Shown here piece after piece: positions 1-5,725 of a stretch of 24,078 bases of DNA. The stretch spans positions 1 through 24,078 of the forward strand of contig JAJXEL010000015.1 in NCBI GenBank assembly GCA_021639925.1, written 5' to 3'. Origin of the DNA: Alphaproteobacteria bacterium (GTDB lineage: Bacteria > Pseudomonadota > Alphaproteobacteria > CAAGCB01 > CAG-977). A model generated the notes under the pieces. It worked only from the letters and a program-made list of their open reading frames with translations, was not told the origin of the DNA and ran no database searches. A program made the translations under genes and the position numbers. Position 1 is the stretch's first letter. Each line of letters begins with the position of its first letter.

Positions 1-12
1 CTTCGACACTCC

Positions 13-32
13 GCAGCCGGCCTACCGGCTGC
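13..32. repeat. Perfect 8-bp GC-rich hairpin
   Basis: GCAGCCGG at 13-20 pairs perfectly with CCGGCTGC at 25-32 around the loop CCTA. It lies in the gene-free left end, downstream of mnmA on the minus strand. No T-run follows on either side, so it is not a standard intrinsic terminator. It may be an intergenic repeat arm or part of a structured RNA tail. Confidence 0.6.
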
Positions 33-80
33 AAGAGTGATAATAGATTAAGTTGGTTGACGGGTAAAGATATTTTCTTA

Positions 81-249
81 CCACCGGCACGATCTAATCC
101 CCCGCCGGGAGGGCGTTGTGCCTCGGCCGCCGGCCGCGCCGGGAGGGCGTTATCCCCCTACGGCTGCTAGCCGCAGGGGCATCAGTTTTTGATTTCTGCC
201 ACTGGCACGACCTAATCCCCTGTCTGGAAGACGTTATCCCCCTATGGGT
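81..249 (-). repeat. Cluster of three imperfect repeat units with a shared small hairpin
   Basis: Bases 81-117 and 199-235 align without gaps at an offset of 118 with 30 of 37 positions identical. A third partial unit, 137-163, shares the core GGGAGGGCGTT with the first and the tail ATCCCCCTA with the last. Each unit carries a short hairpin around GGA. In unit 3 it is GTCT/AGAC (222-225 with 229-232). In unit 1 the T-A pair 223/231 is C-G (105/113), and the T.G pair 221/233 is C-G (103/115). One innermost pair is lost in unit 1. The cluster directly follows the mnmA stop in the minus direction, so it would be in the 3' tail of that transcript. I do not recognise the family. No gene is seen in 1-254. 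Confidence 0.55.
155..179. repeat. 10-bp stem-loop with one internal mismatch
   Basis: CCCCT (155-159) and CGGCT (161-165) pair with AGCCG (169-173) and AGGGG (175-179) around the loop GCT, with one A.C mismatch (160/174). It lies between repeat units 2 and 3 downstream of mnmA. On the minus strand the T-rich stretch CAAAAACT on the plus strand is on the wrong side for a clean intrinsic terminator. It could still block or end leftward transcription, or belong to the repeat. Confidence 0.5.
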
Positions 250-254
250 AATAG

Positions 255-1331
255 CTAGAAAACAGAACGGATAATGCCGCCGCCGACAACCAGATCATCA
301 TCGTACAAAACGACCGACTGGCCGGGCGCGACGCCGCGCTGGTTGTTTTCAAAATCGACTTTGATTTCGTCTTCGCCCGACGGGGCGACTTCGACCGGCG
401 TTGCCGGCTGCGACGAACGGATTTTCGCCGACAGCCGGACAGCCGCGTTAACCGGATTTCCAGCCGTCCAATTCAACGTTGACGCCGTTAAACCGTGGCA
501 AACGTTTTGGTCTTCGAACCCGACGATAACGTTATTTTTTTCCTTATCAAACCCCAAAACGTACAACGGTTTTTCCGCGCTGATCCCCAACCCTTTTCTT
601 TGCCCGACGGTGTAATTCCAAAATCCTTTGTGCGTTCCCAGGATTTTCCCGTCTTTTGTAACAAAATGGCCGGGTTTCGGTTCCGCCTGCAAAATATCGT
701 TGATATCGCCCGTGTAAAAATCCTGGCTGTCGGGTTTGTCTCCGACGGGCAGTCCCGCTTTTTTGGCAATTTGGCGGATTTCCGCCTTTGTTTTGTCCCC
801 CAGCGGCAATGCAATACGCGCCAGCTGTTCCTGTTCCAGACGATAAAGAAAATAAGACTGGTCTTTTTTAGGATCAATTCCTTTGAACAACTGATAACAG
901 CCCGATTTTTCATCAAAAACGACACGGGCATAATGCCCGGTGGCAAACTTGTCAAAGACGATGCCGCTTTTCGCCGCCGCTTCGGGCAGCGCCCGGAATT
1001 TGATTTTCGCATTGCACCAAACGCATGGATTCGGGGTGCGCCCGGACATATATTCGTTTTTGAAATTTTCCAAAACGGTCTGTTTATAAACGGCCGTACA
1101 ATCAACGACATGATAGGGAATATCCAAAATTCCGCAAATTTCACGGGCAGATTCGATGTCTTCTTCCTCATGGGGGGAAAAACAGCCGTCCCCGGCCGTT
1201 AAACCGGAAAAAGAACGGCCCTTTTCCCAAATCGACATGGTCGCGCCGATCACATCGTGCCCGGCTGTTTTCATAAGGTAAGCGGCGACGGCCGAATCAA
1301 CGCCGCCGCTTAAACCGACCAGAATTTTCAT
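255..1331 (-). CDS. mnmA: tRNA-specific 2-thiouridylase MnmA
   Basis: It makes the 2-thiouridine at the wobble position of tRNA-Lys, -Glu and -Gln, activating the base with ATP before sulfur insertion, in the cytoplasm. The 358 residues match the family length. The PP-loop SGGVDS is at 8-13. Other family motifs are ATGHYAR (130-136), KDQSYFL (156-162) and GQRKGLGI near 245. The catalytic cysteine region reads NPCVWCN (101-107), a CxxC form. The usual second sulfur-transfer cysteine, expected in KPDSQDxC, is absent: the sequence is KPDSQDFYTGD, with Tyr206 in its place. The start ATG has AAGAGG upstream and is 9 bases after the repressor gene, so the two form one operon. Family assignment is firm; the sulfur-transfer mechanism is the open point. 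Confidence 0.96.
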   Translation of the reverse strand: MKILVGLSGGVDSAVAAYLMKTAGHDVIGATMSIWEKGRSFSGLTAGDGCFSPHEEEDIESAREICGILDIPYHVVDCTAVYKQTVLENFKNEYMSGRTPNPCVWCNAKIKFRALPEAAAKSGIVFDKFATGHYARVVFDEKSGCYQLFKGIDPKKDQSYFLYRLEQEQLARIALPLGDKTKAEIRQIAKKAGLPVGDKPDSQDFYTGDINDILQAEPKPGHFVTKDGKILGTHKGFWNYTVGQRKGLGISAEKPLYVLGFDKEKNNVIVGFEDQNVCHGLTASTLNWTAGNPVNAAVRLSAKIRSSQPATPVEVAPSGEDEIKVDFENNQRGVAPGQSVVLYDDDLVVGGGIIRSVF

Positions 1332-1340
1332 CTTACCTCT

Positions 1341-1643
1341 TTATATTTCATGAAACCTGCCGAACAAATCCCTTAACTCTTCGATTTTTTCCTGGCGTTC
1401 TTCTTCCGAACTAAAGCTTTGAACAACGCAATATTGCAGCTGATCCTTTAAAATGTTGGCTTCAACGGCGCGCACCGCGGAACGGACCGCCCTGAGCTGC
1501 GACAAAATTTCGGAACAATGCCTTTTTTCGGCGATCATTTTTTTTATTCCTTCCAGCTGTCCCGAAATCCGGTTCAAACGCCCCAGTTCCTTGTGATGAT
1601 CAAGGGTATCCGCGCAAAAGTTTTCTGTTTCTTTCGTTTTCAT
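1341..1643 (-). CDS. CsoR/CstR-family (DUF156) transcriptional repressor
   Basis: A 100-residue all-helical repressor of the CsoR/RcnR/FrmR/CstR family. The N-terminal pattern LGRLNRISGQLEGIKKMI is typical. In the family the ligand-sensing site is a Cys-His-Cys set spaced 25 and 4 apart. Here Cys43 and Cys72 are kept, 29 apart as in CsoR, but the middle position is Gln68 (KDQLQYC). Loss of that Cu(I)-ligand histidine is, from memory, characteristic of the persulfide sensor CstR rather than copper-sensing CsoR. I placed the start at 1643 because AAGGAGG sits just upstream of that ATG; a longer in-frame start at 1688 has no such site. It is co-transcribed with mnmA, so a sulfur-responsive repressor is a reasonable inference. 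Confidence 0.88.
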   Translation of the reverse strand: MKTKETENFCADTLDHHKELGRLNRISGQLEGIKKMIAEKRHCSEILSQLRAVRSAVRAVEANILKDQLQYCVVQSFSSEEERQEKIEELRDLFGRFHEI

Positions 1644-1814
1644 GTTTTCCTCCTTAAAAAAACATGTTTTTACTGTAGCACTGTTCATGGGAATAAAAAA
1701 AGCGGCATTTTAAAAAAATGTCCGTTTCCAAGCTGAAAGGCCTGTTTCACACGGCGCACAGCCGCACAGAAAACGCACGTATAACGGGTATAAACGCCGA
1801 ATCCGTTCACATAA

Positions 1815-1839
1815 AAAAGCCGCCGAAGCGGCGGTTTTT
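1815..1839. terminator. Bidirectional rho-independent terminator
   Basis: The stem CCGCCG (1820-1825) pairs with CGGCGG (1829-1834) around AAG. It is flanked by an A-run on the left and a T-run on the right that extend the pairing from 1815 to 1839. It would work on both strands. On the plus strand it would end or attenuate transcripts starting in 1690-1810. On the minus strand it would shield csoR-mnmA from leftward read-through. Confidence 0.8.
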
Positions 1840-1843
1840 CATG

Positions 1844-1974
1844 CTTTCAAATAAAACGTTCCTTTTTCCTGGATATACTAAGTCCTTATTTTTTACAATC
1901 CTTTTTTATTTGAAAGCTCTTTTTTTCTTCATTTTCTCAGCCCCCAAAAAGATATGCCTTTCTTTCAAATAAAA
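1844..1974. repeat. 13-base motif in three copies (direct, inverted, direct)
   Basis: CTTTCAAATAAAA occurs at 1844-1856 and 1962-1974. Its exact reverse complement is at 1904-1916. Copy-to-copy spacing is 60 and 58 bases. The middle copy can pair with either outer copy, so two exclusive hairpins are possible, with loops of 47 and 45 bases. A run of seven T follows the middle copy (1920-1926). Alternatively these are binding or recombination sites for the recombinase-like protein encoded at 2329. The rest of 1644-2041 is AT-rich and shows no gene I can support. TATACT at 1874-1879 and TATAAA at 1789-1794 resemble -10 boxes, but neither has a good -35. Confidence 0.6.
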
Positions 1975-2041
1975 GGAAGGATATCCGTGAACGCTTTTTT
2001 GAAAACGAGGCAGACAAAGGGAATGGAGGAAAACGGCGGAA

Positions 2042-2329
2042 ATGGTTCACGCGTTTAAGCAAAACAAAGCCGACGCTAAGATTGCCGGACAACAGAAAAA
2101 AACAATTTTCGCTCTTGCCGGAAATTGTTTTTTAACCGCAGCCGGCCGTACTGATCCGTTTTTATTTTCAAACCGACGCAAAGAAAAAAACGTCCCGCCG
2201 CAGACCAGTCCTGCAGGCAAAAACACGCAAAAAGAGAAAAACCGGCCTTTTTCACAAACCGGCAAAGTAATGCGGAAAATTCACAGACAGTCCGGGACCT
2301 CGCCTGTTTTTTTGCCGGAGGCCGCGTAA
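2042..2329 (+). CDS. Possible small basic protein (95 aa), unknown
   Basis: An open frame of 95 codons whose TAA stop shares its last base with the ATG of the recombinase-like gene (TAATG), a typical coupling arrangement. GGAGG lies at 2025-2029, 12 bases before the ATG, which is rather far; GGCGG at 2035-2039 is too close. The product is rich in Lys, Arg, Gln and Pro, lacks a clear domain, and matches nothing I recognise. A long AT-rich hairpin (2097-2133) runs through its early codons. It may be a genuine small gene, a leader that couples translation to the next gene, or non-coding RNA that happens to be open. I lean only weakly to coding. Confidence 0.3.
   Translation: MVHAFKQNKADAKIAGQQKKTIFALAGNCFLTAAGRTDPFLFSNRRKEKNVPPQTSPAGKNTQKEKNRPFSQTGKVMRKIHRQSGTSPVFLPEAA
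2097..2133 (+). terminator. Terminator-like AT-rich hairpin in the operon leader
   Basis: Bases 2097-2110 pair with 2120-2133 over 14 positions, including one T.G pair, leaving a 9-base loop. The right arm ends in six T. It lies between any upstream promoter and the recombinase-like gene, so it could act as an attenuator. The stem is A/T-rich and would be weak. Confidence 0.4.
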
Positions 2330-2922
2330 TGATATATGCCGGCATTCACACATACGAAAACAAAGACGTGGCAGAGCGTCAAAAGGCCGCGATCACAGAA
2401 TATGCCGAAAAAAAACACATCAAAATCGACCAATGGATAGTGTATGACCGGACAAATTGCCGGCTGAAATTGAAAAAACTGCAAAAAGGCGACACTTTGC
2501 TGAGCGCAAAGCTGTTCCGTTTGGGCAGCGACGTGTACGGAATCATGAAAATTCTGCAGGAACTGTTGGAACGCGGAATAACGGTTTATTCCTGCGAAGA
2601 CGCTTTAAAATTCGGCAACGATATCATGAGCCCGGCGATGGCGTACTGTTTCGGATTAGCCGGCGACGTAGCCAGAGACGTCCGTTCCCAGTTGACGCAA
2701 GAAGGGTTAGAATTGCGCAGACGCGCCGGCAAAAAGCTTGGACGTCCGCGGGGAAGCCAGAACAAAAAGCTGCTGTTGTCCGACCGCGCGACAGAAATAC
2801 GGGATTTGTTAAAACAAGGAAATTCTAAAGCCAAAATTGCGCGGCTGTTAAATGTCGATAACGCCACGTTATTGAGATTTCTTAAGAAAAATCCTGCGGT
2901 TCAGGCGGAGGCAAACGCATGA
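2329..2922 (+). CDS. Serine recombinase/resolvase-like protein, catalytic residues lost
   Basis: A 197-residue protein with the architecture of a small serine invertase: N-terminal resolvase fold (about 1-115), the long helix ending in KKLGRPRGSQNK (135-146), and a C-terminal Hin-type helix-turn-helix (about 150-190). The active site is not intact. The usual YARVST reads YAGIHT (3-8), replacing the nucleophilic Ser with His7 and the preceding Arg with Gly5. The usual LDRLGR reads LFRLGS (62-67): one Arg is kept, but the Asp and second Arg are lost. Strand exchange is therefore unlikely, and a DNA-binding regulatory role is more plausible. GGAGG at 2317-2321 sets the start. It heads the glycan operon and overlaps small frames on both sides. 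Confidence 0.85.
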   Translation: MIYAGIHTYENKDVAERQKAAITEYAEKKHIKIDQWIVYDRTNCRLKLKKLQKGDTLLSAKLFRLGSDVYGIMKILQELLERGITVYSCEDALKFGNDIMSPAMAYCFGLAGDVARDVRSQLTQEGLELRRRAGKKLGRPRGSQNKKLLLSDRATEIRDLLKQGNSKAKIARLLNVDNATLLRFLKKNPAVQAEANA

Positions 2923-3101
2923 CCGGATTTTATTTTTTACGTCGCCATATCTGTAAAATTTTAATACGGGAAAACCGTATACGGCCGGTTGTCGGGCCGT
3001 CTGGAAAATCCGGTCCGTCGGCGTGCGGCGAAAAGCGTCCGGCAGGATTGAAAATATTTAACCTCTGCGGGTTCGCCAAAACGAAACGGGAGGACAGATG
3101 A
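2919..3101 (+). CDS. Possible small basic protein (60 aa), unknown
   Basis: An open frame of 60 codons starting in an ATGA overlap with the recombinase-like gene. A good GGAGG lies 6 bases before the ATG, inside the end of that gene. It stops in a second ATGA overlap with the next small frame. The product is very basic, with a hydrophobic/aromatic beginning (MTGFYFLRRHICKIL) and no recognisable domain. Two consecutive hairpins (2964-3000) fall inside it. The double overlap and Shine-Dalgarno site argue for translation. Whether the product matters, or only translation through the leader does, cannot be seen. Confidence 0.4.
   Translation: MTGFYFLRRHICKILIRENRIRPVVGPSGKSGPSACGEKRPAGLKIFNLCGFAKTKREDR
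2964..3000 (+). promoter_or_regulatory. Tandem perfect hairpins with a central palindrome
   Basis: ATACGG (2964-2969) pairs with CCGTAT (2975-2980) around GAAAA. Immediately after it ACGGCC (2981-2986) pairs with GGCCGT (2995-3000) around 8 bases. The junction forms the perfect 10-base palindrome CCGTATACGG (2975-2984). Neither hairpin is followed by a T-run. It could be a protein-binding site in DNA or an RNA structure in the operon leader. Confidence 0.45.
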
Positions 3102-3244
3102 ATATCTTTTTTCTTTTTAACGGACGGGAAGCTCCGGCCATGTCCAGAGCAGCAAGCTTAAAAACCGGAGAAAGTGCTCAAAGCGCGTTACTTGATGAAT
3201 TCCCGTTCACCCCGGTTGTTTTTAAAGGAAAACAAAATGACTGA
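3098..3244 (+). CDS. Possible small protein or leader peptide (48 aa), unknown
   Basis: An open frame of 48 codons beginning MNIFFLFNGREAPAM. GGGAGGACAG stands just before the ATG, one of the better Shine-Dalgarno sites in the region. Its ATG overlaps the stop of the preceding small frame (ATGA), and its TGA (3242-3244) lies inside the start of the aminotransferase gene (ATG at 3237). Translation through it would deliver ribosomes to the aminotransferase start. No family is recognised. It could be a real small protein, a coupling leader or the remnant of a lost gene. Confidence 0.42.
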   Translation: MNIFFLFNGREAPAMSRAASLKTGESAQSALLDEFPFTPVVFKGKQND

Positions 3245-4316
3245 CAAAATACCTGTTACGCGCCCTTTTTTGCCCCCTGTTGAAGAATACCTGAAATATG
3301 TCAAAGAAATTTACAAAACGGGAATTCTGACGGGACAGGCCGTTTCCGGTCCTTTGGGACAGGAACTGGAACGCCGGTTGTCATCGTTTTTAAACGTTGA
3401 ACGATTCCAAATCGTTACCAACGGAACGATCGCGTTGCAGTTCGCTTTAAAAGCTTTGGGAATCGACAGCGGCGAAATTATCACAACGCCGTTTACTTAT
3501 GTGGCAACGACTTCCAGTATCCTGTGGGAACGCTGCAAACCGGTTTTTACGGATATCGAACCGGACAACTTTACGCTGGACCCCGCGAAAATCGAAGCGG
3601 CCATCACGCCTGAAACAAAAGCGATCATGCCCGTTCATGTTTTCGGTTATGCGTGCGACGTCGACGCCATTCAAAAAATCGCCGACAAATACGGGTTAAA
3701 GGTTATTTACGATGCGGCGCATGCTTTCGGTTCCGTTTACAAGGGAAAATCCTTAACCTCTTACGGCGACGTTTCAACCTTGTCTTTTCAGGCGACAAAA
3801 ATTTTTCACATGGCAGAAGGCGGCGCCTGCATCTGTAAAGACCAGTCGGTTCATGAACGTCTGGACCTGGCGAAACATTTCGGTTTAAACGGAACAGAAC
3901 ACCTTTGTCCGGGCATTAACGGCAAACAGGAAGAATTCAATGCGGCCTTAGGATTGGCGATTTTTGACCACATTGACGAAATTTTCAGCGCACGCAAACA
4001 TGTCTGCGATTTGTACGACGAATTGCTGAAAGGAAAAGTCCGGCGTCCTAAACCGCAAAAGGATCTGGTTTTCAATTATGCTTATTATCCGGTTTTGTTC
4101 GAAAACGAACGCGAATTACTGGCGGCGTTTAACCAGTGGGAAAAACAAAATATTTTCCCGCGGCGCTATTTCCACCCCAGTTTAACCAAACTGCCCTACC
4201 TGACCGGAAAGTTTGACTGTCCTATCAGCGAAAACATTTCTTCCCGCATTGTGTCTTTGCCGTTGTACGTCGGAATGAGTGACGGCGACATCGAAAAAGT
4301 CTGCCGGGAAATTTAA
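3237..4316 (+). CDS. DegT/DnrJ/EryC1/StrS sugar aminotransferase, VioA-like
   Basis: A 359-residue PLP enzyme that converts a keto group of a nucleotide-activated sugar to an amine, using glutamate as usual donor. The PLP lysine is Lys188 in SFQATKIFHMAEGG, and DAAHAFG (159-165) holds the cofactor aspartate. The start VTRPFLPPVEEYL and the stretch FTDIEPDNFTLDP closely resemble VioA/FdtB-type enzymes as I remember them, which act at C4 of dTDP-4-keto-6-deoxyglucose. Presence of the lysine separates it from ColD-type dehydratases. I chose ATG 3237 because AAAGGA precedes it and family members start there; an upstream in-frame ATG at 3174 has no site. With the next two genes it suggests a 4-amino-2,4,6-trideoxyhexose. 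The exact position aminated is inferred. Confidence 0.93.
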   Translation: MTDKIPVTRPFLPPVEEYLKYVKEIYKTGILTGQAVSGPLGQELERRLSSFLNVERFQIVTNGTIALQFALKALGIDSGEIITTPFTYVATTSSILWERCKPVFTDIEPDNFTLDPAKIEAAITPETKAIMPVHVFGYACDVDAIQKIADKYGLKVIYDAAHAFGSVYKGKSLTSYGDVSTLSFQATKIFHMAEGGACICKDQSVHERLDLAKHFGLNGTEHLCPGINGKQEEFNAALGLAIFDHIDEIFSARKHVCDLYDELLKGKVRRPKPQKDLVFNYAYYPVLFENERELLAAFNQWEKQNIFPRRYFHPSLTKLPYLTGKFDCPISENISSRIVSLPLYVGMSDGDIEKVCREI

Positions 4317-4331
4317 GGAGTTTTATGCGAA

Positions 4332-5711
4332 ATGCTGTCTGTCGCGAACAGTTTGCTTGATTCTTGGAACAGGCCTGACAGCCCGGTCAACAGTACGGGC
4401 GATATATTCGCGTGGATACGGGAACTGAACAACAATACGCATGTAAAAATAGAAGAAATCCCCTTTTCAAAAAACGATTTTTGGTTCTATGACAAAAACA
4501 GGGGAGAAATCCTGAACAAAAAGAAAAAGTTTTTTTTCATCAAAGGATTGTCTTGCCGCATTGATGATGAAATCGTGGCAGAACAGCCGATTATTATTCA
4601 GGACGAAATCGGTTTTTTGGGAATTATTGCCAAAGAAATCAAAGGAATACTGCATTTTTTGATGCAAGCGAAAATAGAACCCGGTAATGTAAACGGCGTT
4701 CAGGTTTCCCCGACCATTCAAGCGACCCGCAGCAATTTTACCTGCGTTCATGGCGGACAGATGCCGTTGTATTTCGATTGGTTTAAAGAAGCGCAAAAAT
4801 ACGGCGTTGTCCTTTATGACCAGATTCAATCGGAACAGGGCAGCCGTTTCGCGGGAAAAAGAAACCGTAATATTATCTTGCTGACGTCTCAAGACGTTCC
4901 GGTTTTTCCAAATTACAAATGGATGACTTTGGGACAAATAAAACAGCAGATGAAAATTGACAATTTGGTCAATATGGATACGCGCACGGTCTTGTCCGGG
5001 CTGCTGACGGTTTTAAACGGTCTTGACGGAAAAAATTTTGAACGTTCGTTTCATGACAACGCTCTTTTCAACTCTGTTTTCCAGAAAAACAGCGAACTGA
5101 CAAAGACGGCCTTTTCCATGCTGAGCGATTATAAAATGTATAAAGACGTTTCAAAGAAAGTCGTTTCTTTAGAAACACTGCCGGACTGGGAAGTCGATGA
5201 CAACGGCATTACATCGAAAAAACCGGCCGACTTTGACGTCAGATATTACGCGATTGAAATAGACGGACGCGAAACGCGGACCTGGACGCAGCCGCTGTTT
5301 AAGGCGAAAAGCAAAGCTTTGTTCGTTTTATTTACCTGCGTCAGCAACGGCGTGCGGGAATTTCTAATTTCTTTGCGCCCGGAGATAGGCTGTTTTGACA
5401 AAGTTGAATTCGGACCGAGCATTCAAATCGCCAACAGTATTAATTATCACGGCGGCGACGACGCTTACCGTCTGTTTTGCGAAAAAGACAAAACCAGGCA
5501 AAAATTCCTGACAGACGTCGTTTTGTCAGAAGAAGGAGGGCGTTTTTATCATGAACAAAACAGAAATGTCATTGTTGAAATCGAAAAAAACGAACTGCCG
5601 GTTTCCAAAGACTTTCTCTGGGTTGATTACGCGACGCTTAACGCTTTGATATCTAATAACAATCTTTTAAATATCCAGCTGCGCAACCTGCTTTCGTTGT
5701 TGGATTTGTGA
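4332..5711 (+). CDS. NDP-hexose 2,3-dehydratase
   Basis: A 459-residue member of the EvaA/TylX3/SpnO family, which removes water across C2-C3 of an NDP-4-keto-6-deoxyhexose as the first step to 2-deoxysugars. The family forms a tandem repeat of two related halves, visible here as FLGIIAKEIKGILHFLMQAK in the first half and YAIEIDGRETRTWTQPLF with FLISLRPEIGCFDKVEFGPS in the second. The segment GNVNGVQVSPTIQATRSNFT is typical. The N-terminus SLLDSW...WIRELNNN aligns with known starts, supporting ATG 4332. AAGGAG lies 11 bases upstream; a nearer ATG at 4325 opens only an 11-codon frame. Such enzymes are best known from antibiotic clusters and less often seen in surface-glycan loci. The product normally goes to the 3-ketoreductase, which is the next gene. 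Confidence 0.9.
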   Translation: MLSVANSLLDSWNRPDSPVNSTGDIFAWIRELNNNTHVKIEEIPFSKNDFWFYDKNRGEILNKKKKFFFIKGLSCRIDDEIVAEQPIIIQDEIGFLGIIAKEIKGILHFLMQAKIEPGNVNGVQVSPTIQATRSNFTCVHGGQMPLYFDWFKEAQKYGVVLYDQIQSEQGSRFAGKRNRNIILLTSQDVPVFPNYKWMTLGQIKQQMKIDNLVNMDTRTVLSGLLTVLNGLDGKNFERSFHDNALFNSVFQKNSELTKTAFSMLSDYKMYKDVSKKVVSLETLPDWEVDDNGITSKKPADFDVRYYAIEIDGRETRTWTQPLFKAKSKALFVLFTCVSNGVREFLISLRPEIGCFDKVEFGPSIQIANSINYHGGDDAYRLFCEKDKTRQKFLTDVVLSEEGGRFYHEQNRNVIVEIEKNELPVSKDFLWVDYATLNALISNNNLLNIQLRNLLSLLDL

Positions 5712-5712
5712 T

Positions 5713-5719
5713 AAGGAGG
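5713..5719 (+). promoter_or_regulatory. Shine-Dalgarno site that selects a TTG start
   Basis: AAGGAGG stands 6 bases before TTG 5726. The longest open frame begins at GTG 5708, which would put this site inside the coding sequence. The TTG start gives MRIGIL at the N-terminus, as expected for a Rossmann fold of this family. Confidence 0.75.
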
Positions 5720-5725
5720 AAAGTT

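Noticed and set aside
1..254. Possible antisense 16S-like or rRNA fragment, because of GTTATCCCCCTA
   Set aside because: Only a short word is reminiscent; surrounding sequence does not follow rRNA helices I know and the unit is repeated locally.
495..1202. A 235-codon plus-strand frame across mnmA
   Set aside because: It lies entirely antisense to a clear mnmA with all PP-loop motifs; no start signal and no domain.
1718..1972. An 84-codon plus-strand frame in the intergenic region
   Set aside because: It reads through the strong terminator at 1815-1839 and the repeat motif; composition is low-complexity Phe/Leu/Lys and there is no convincing ribosome site.
1844..1974. CRISPR array
   Set aside because: Only three 13-base copies, one inverted, with no cas genes; not array architecture.
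3174..3236. Upstream in-frame start for the aminotransferase (21 extra residues)
   Set aside because: No Shine-Dalgarno site; ATG 3237 has AAAGGA and gives the usual family N-terminus.
3237..4316. ColD-type 3-dehydratase feeding GDP-colitose with gmd
   Set aside because: The PLP lysine (Lys188) is present; ColD-type enzymes have histidine there.
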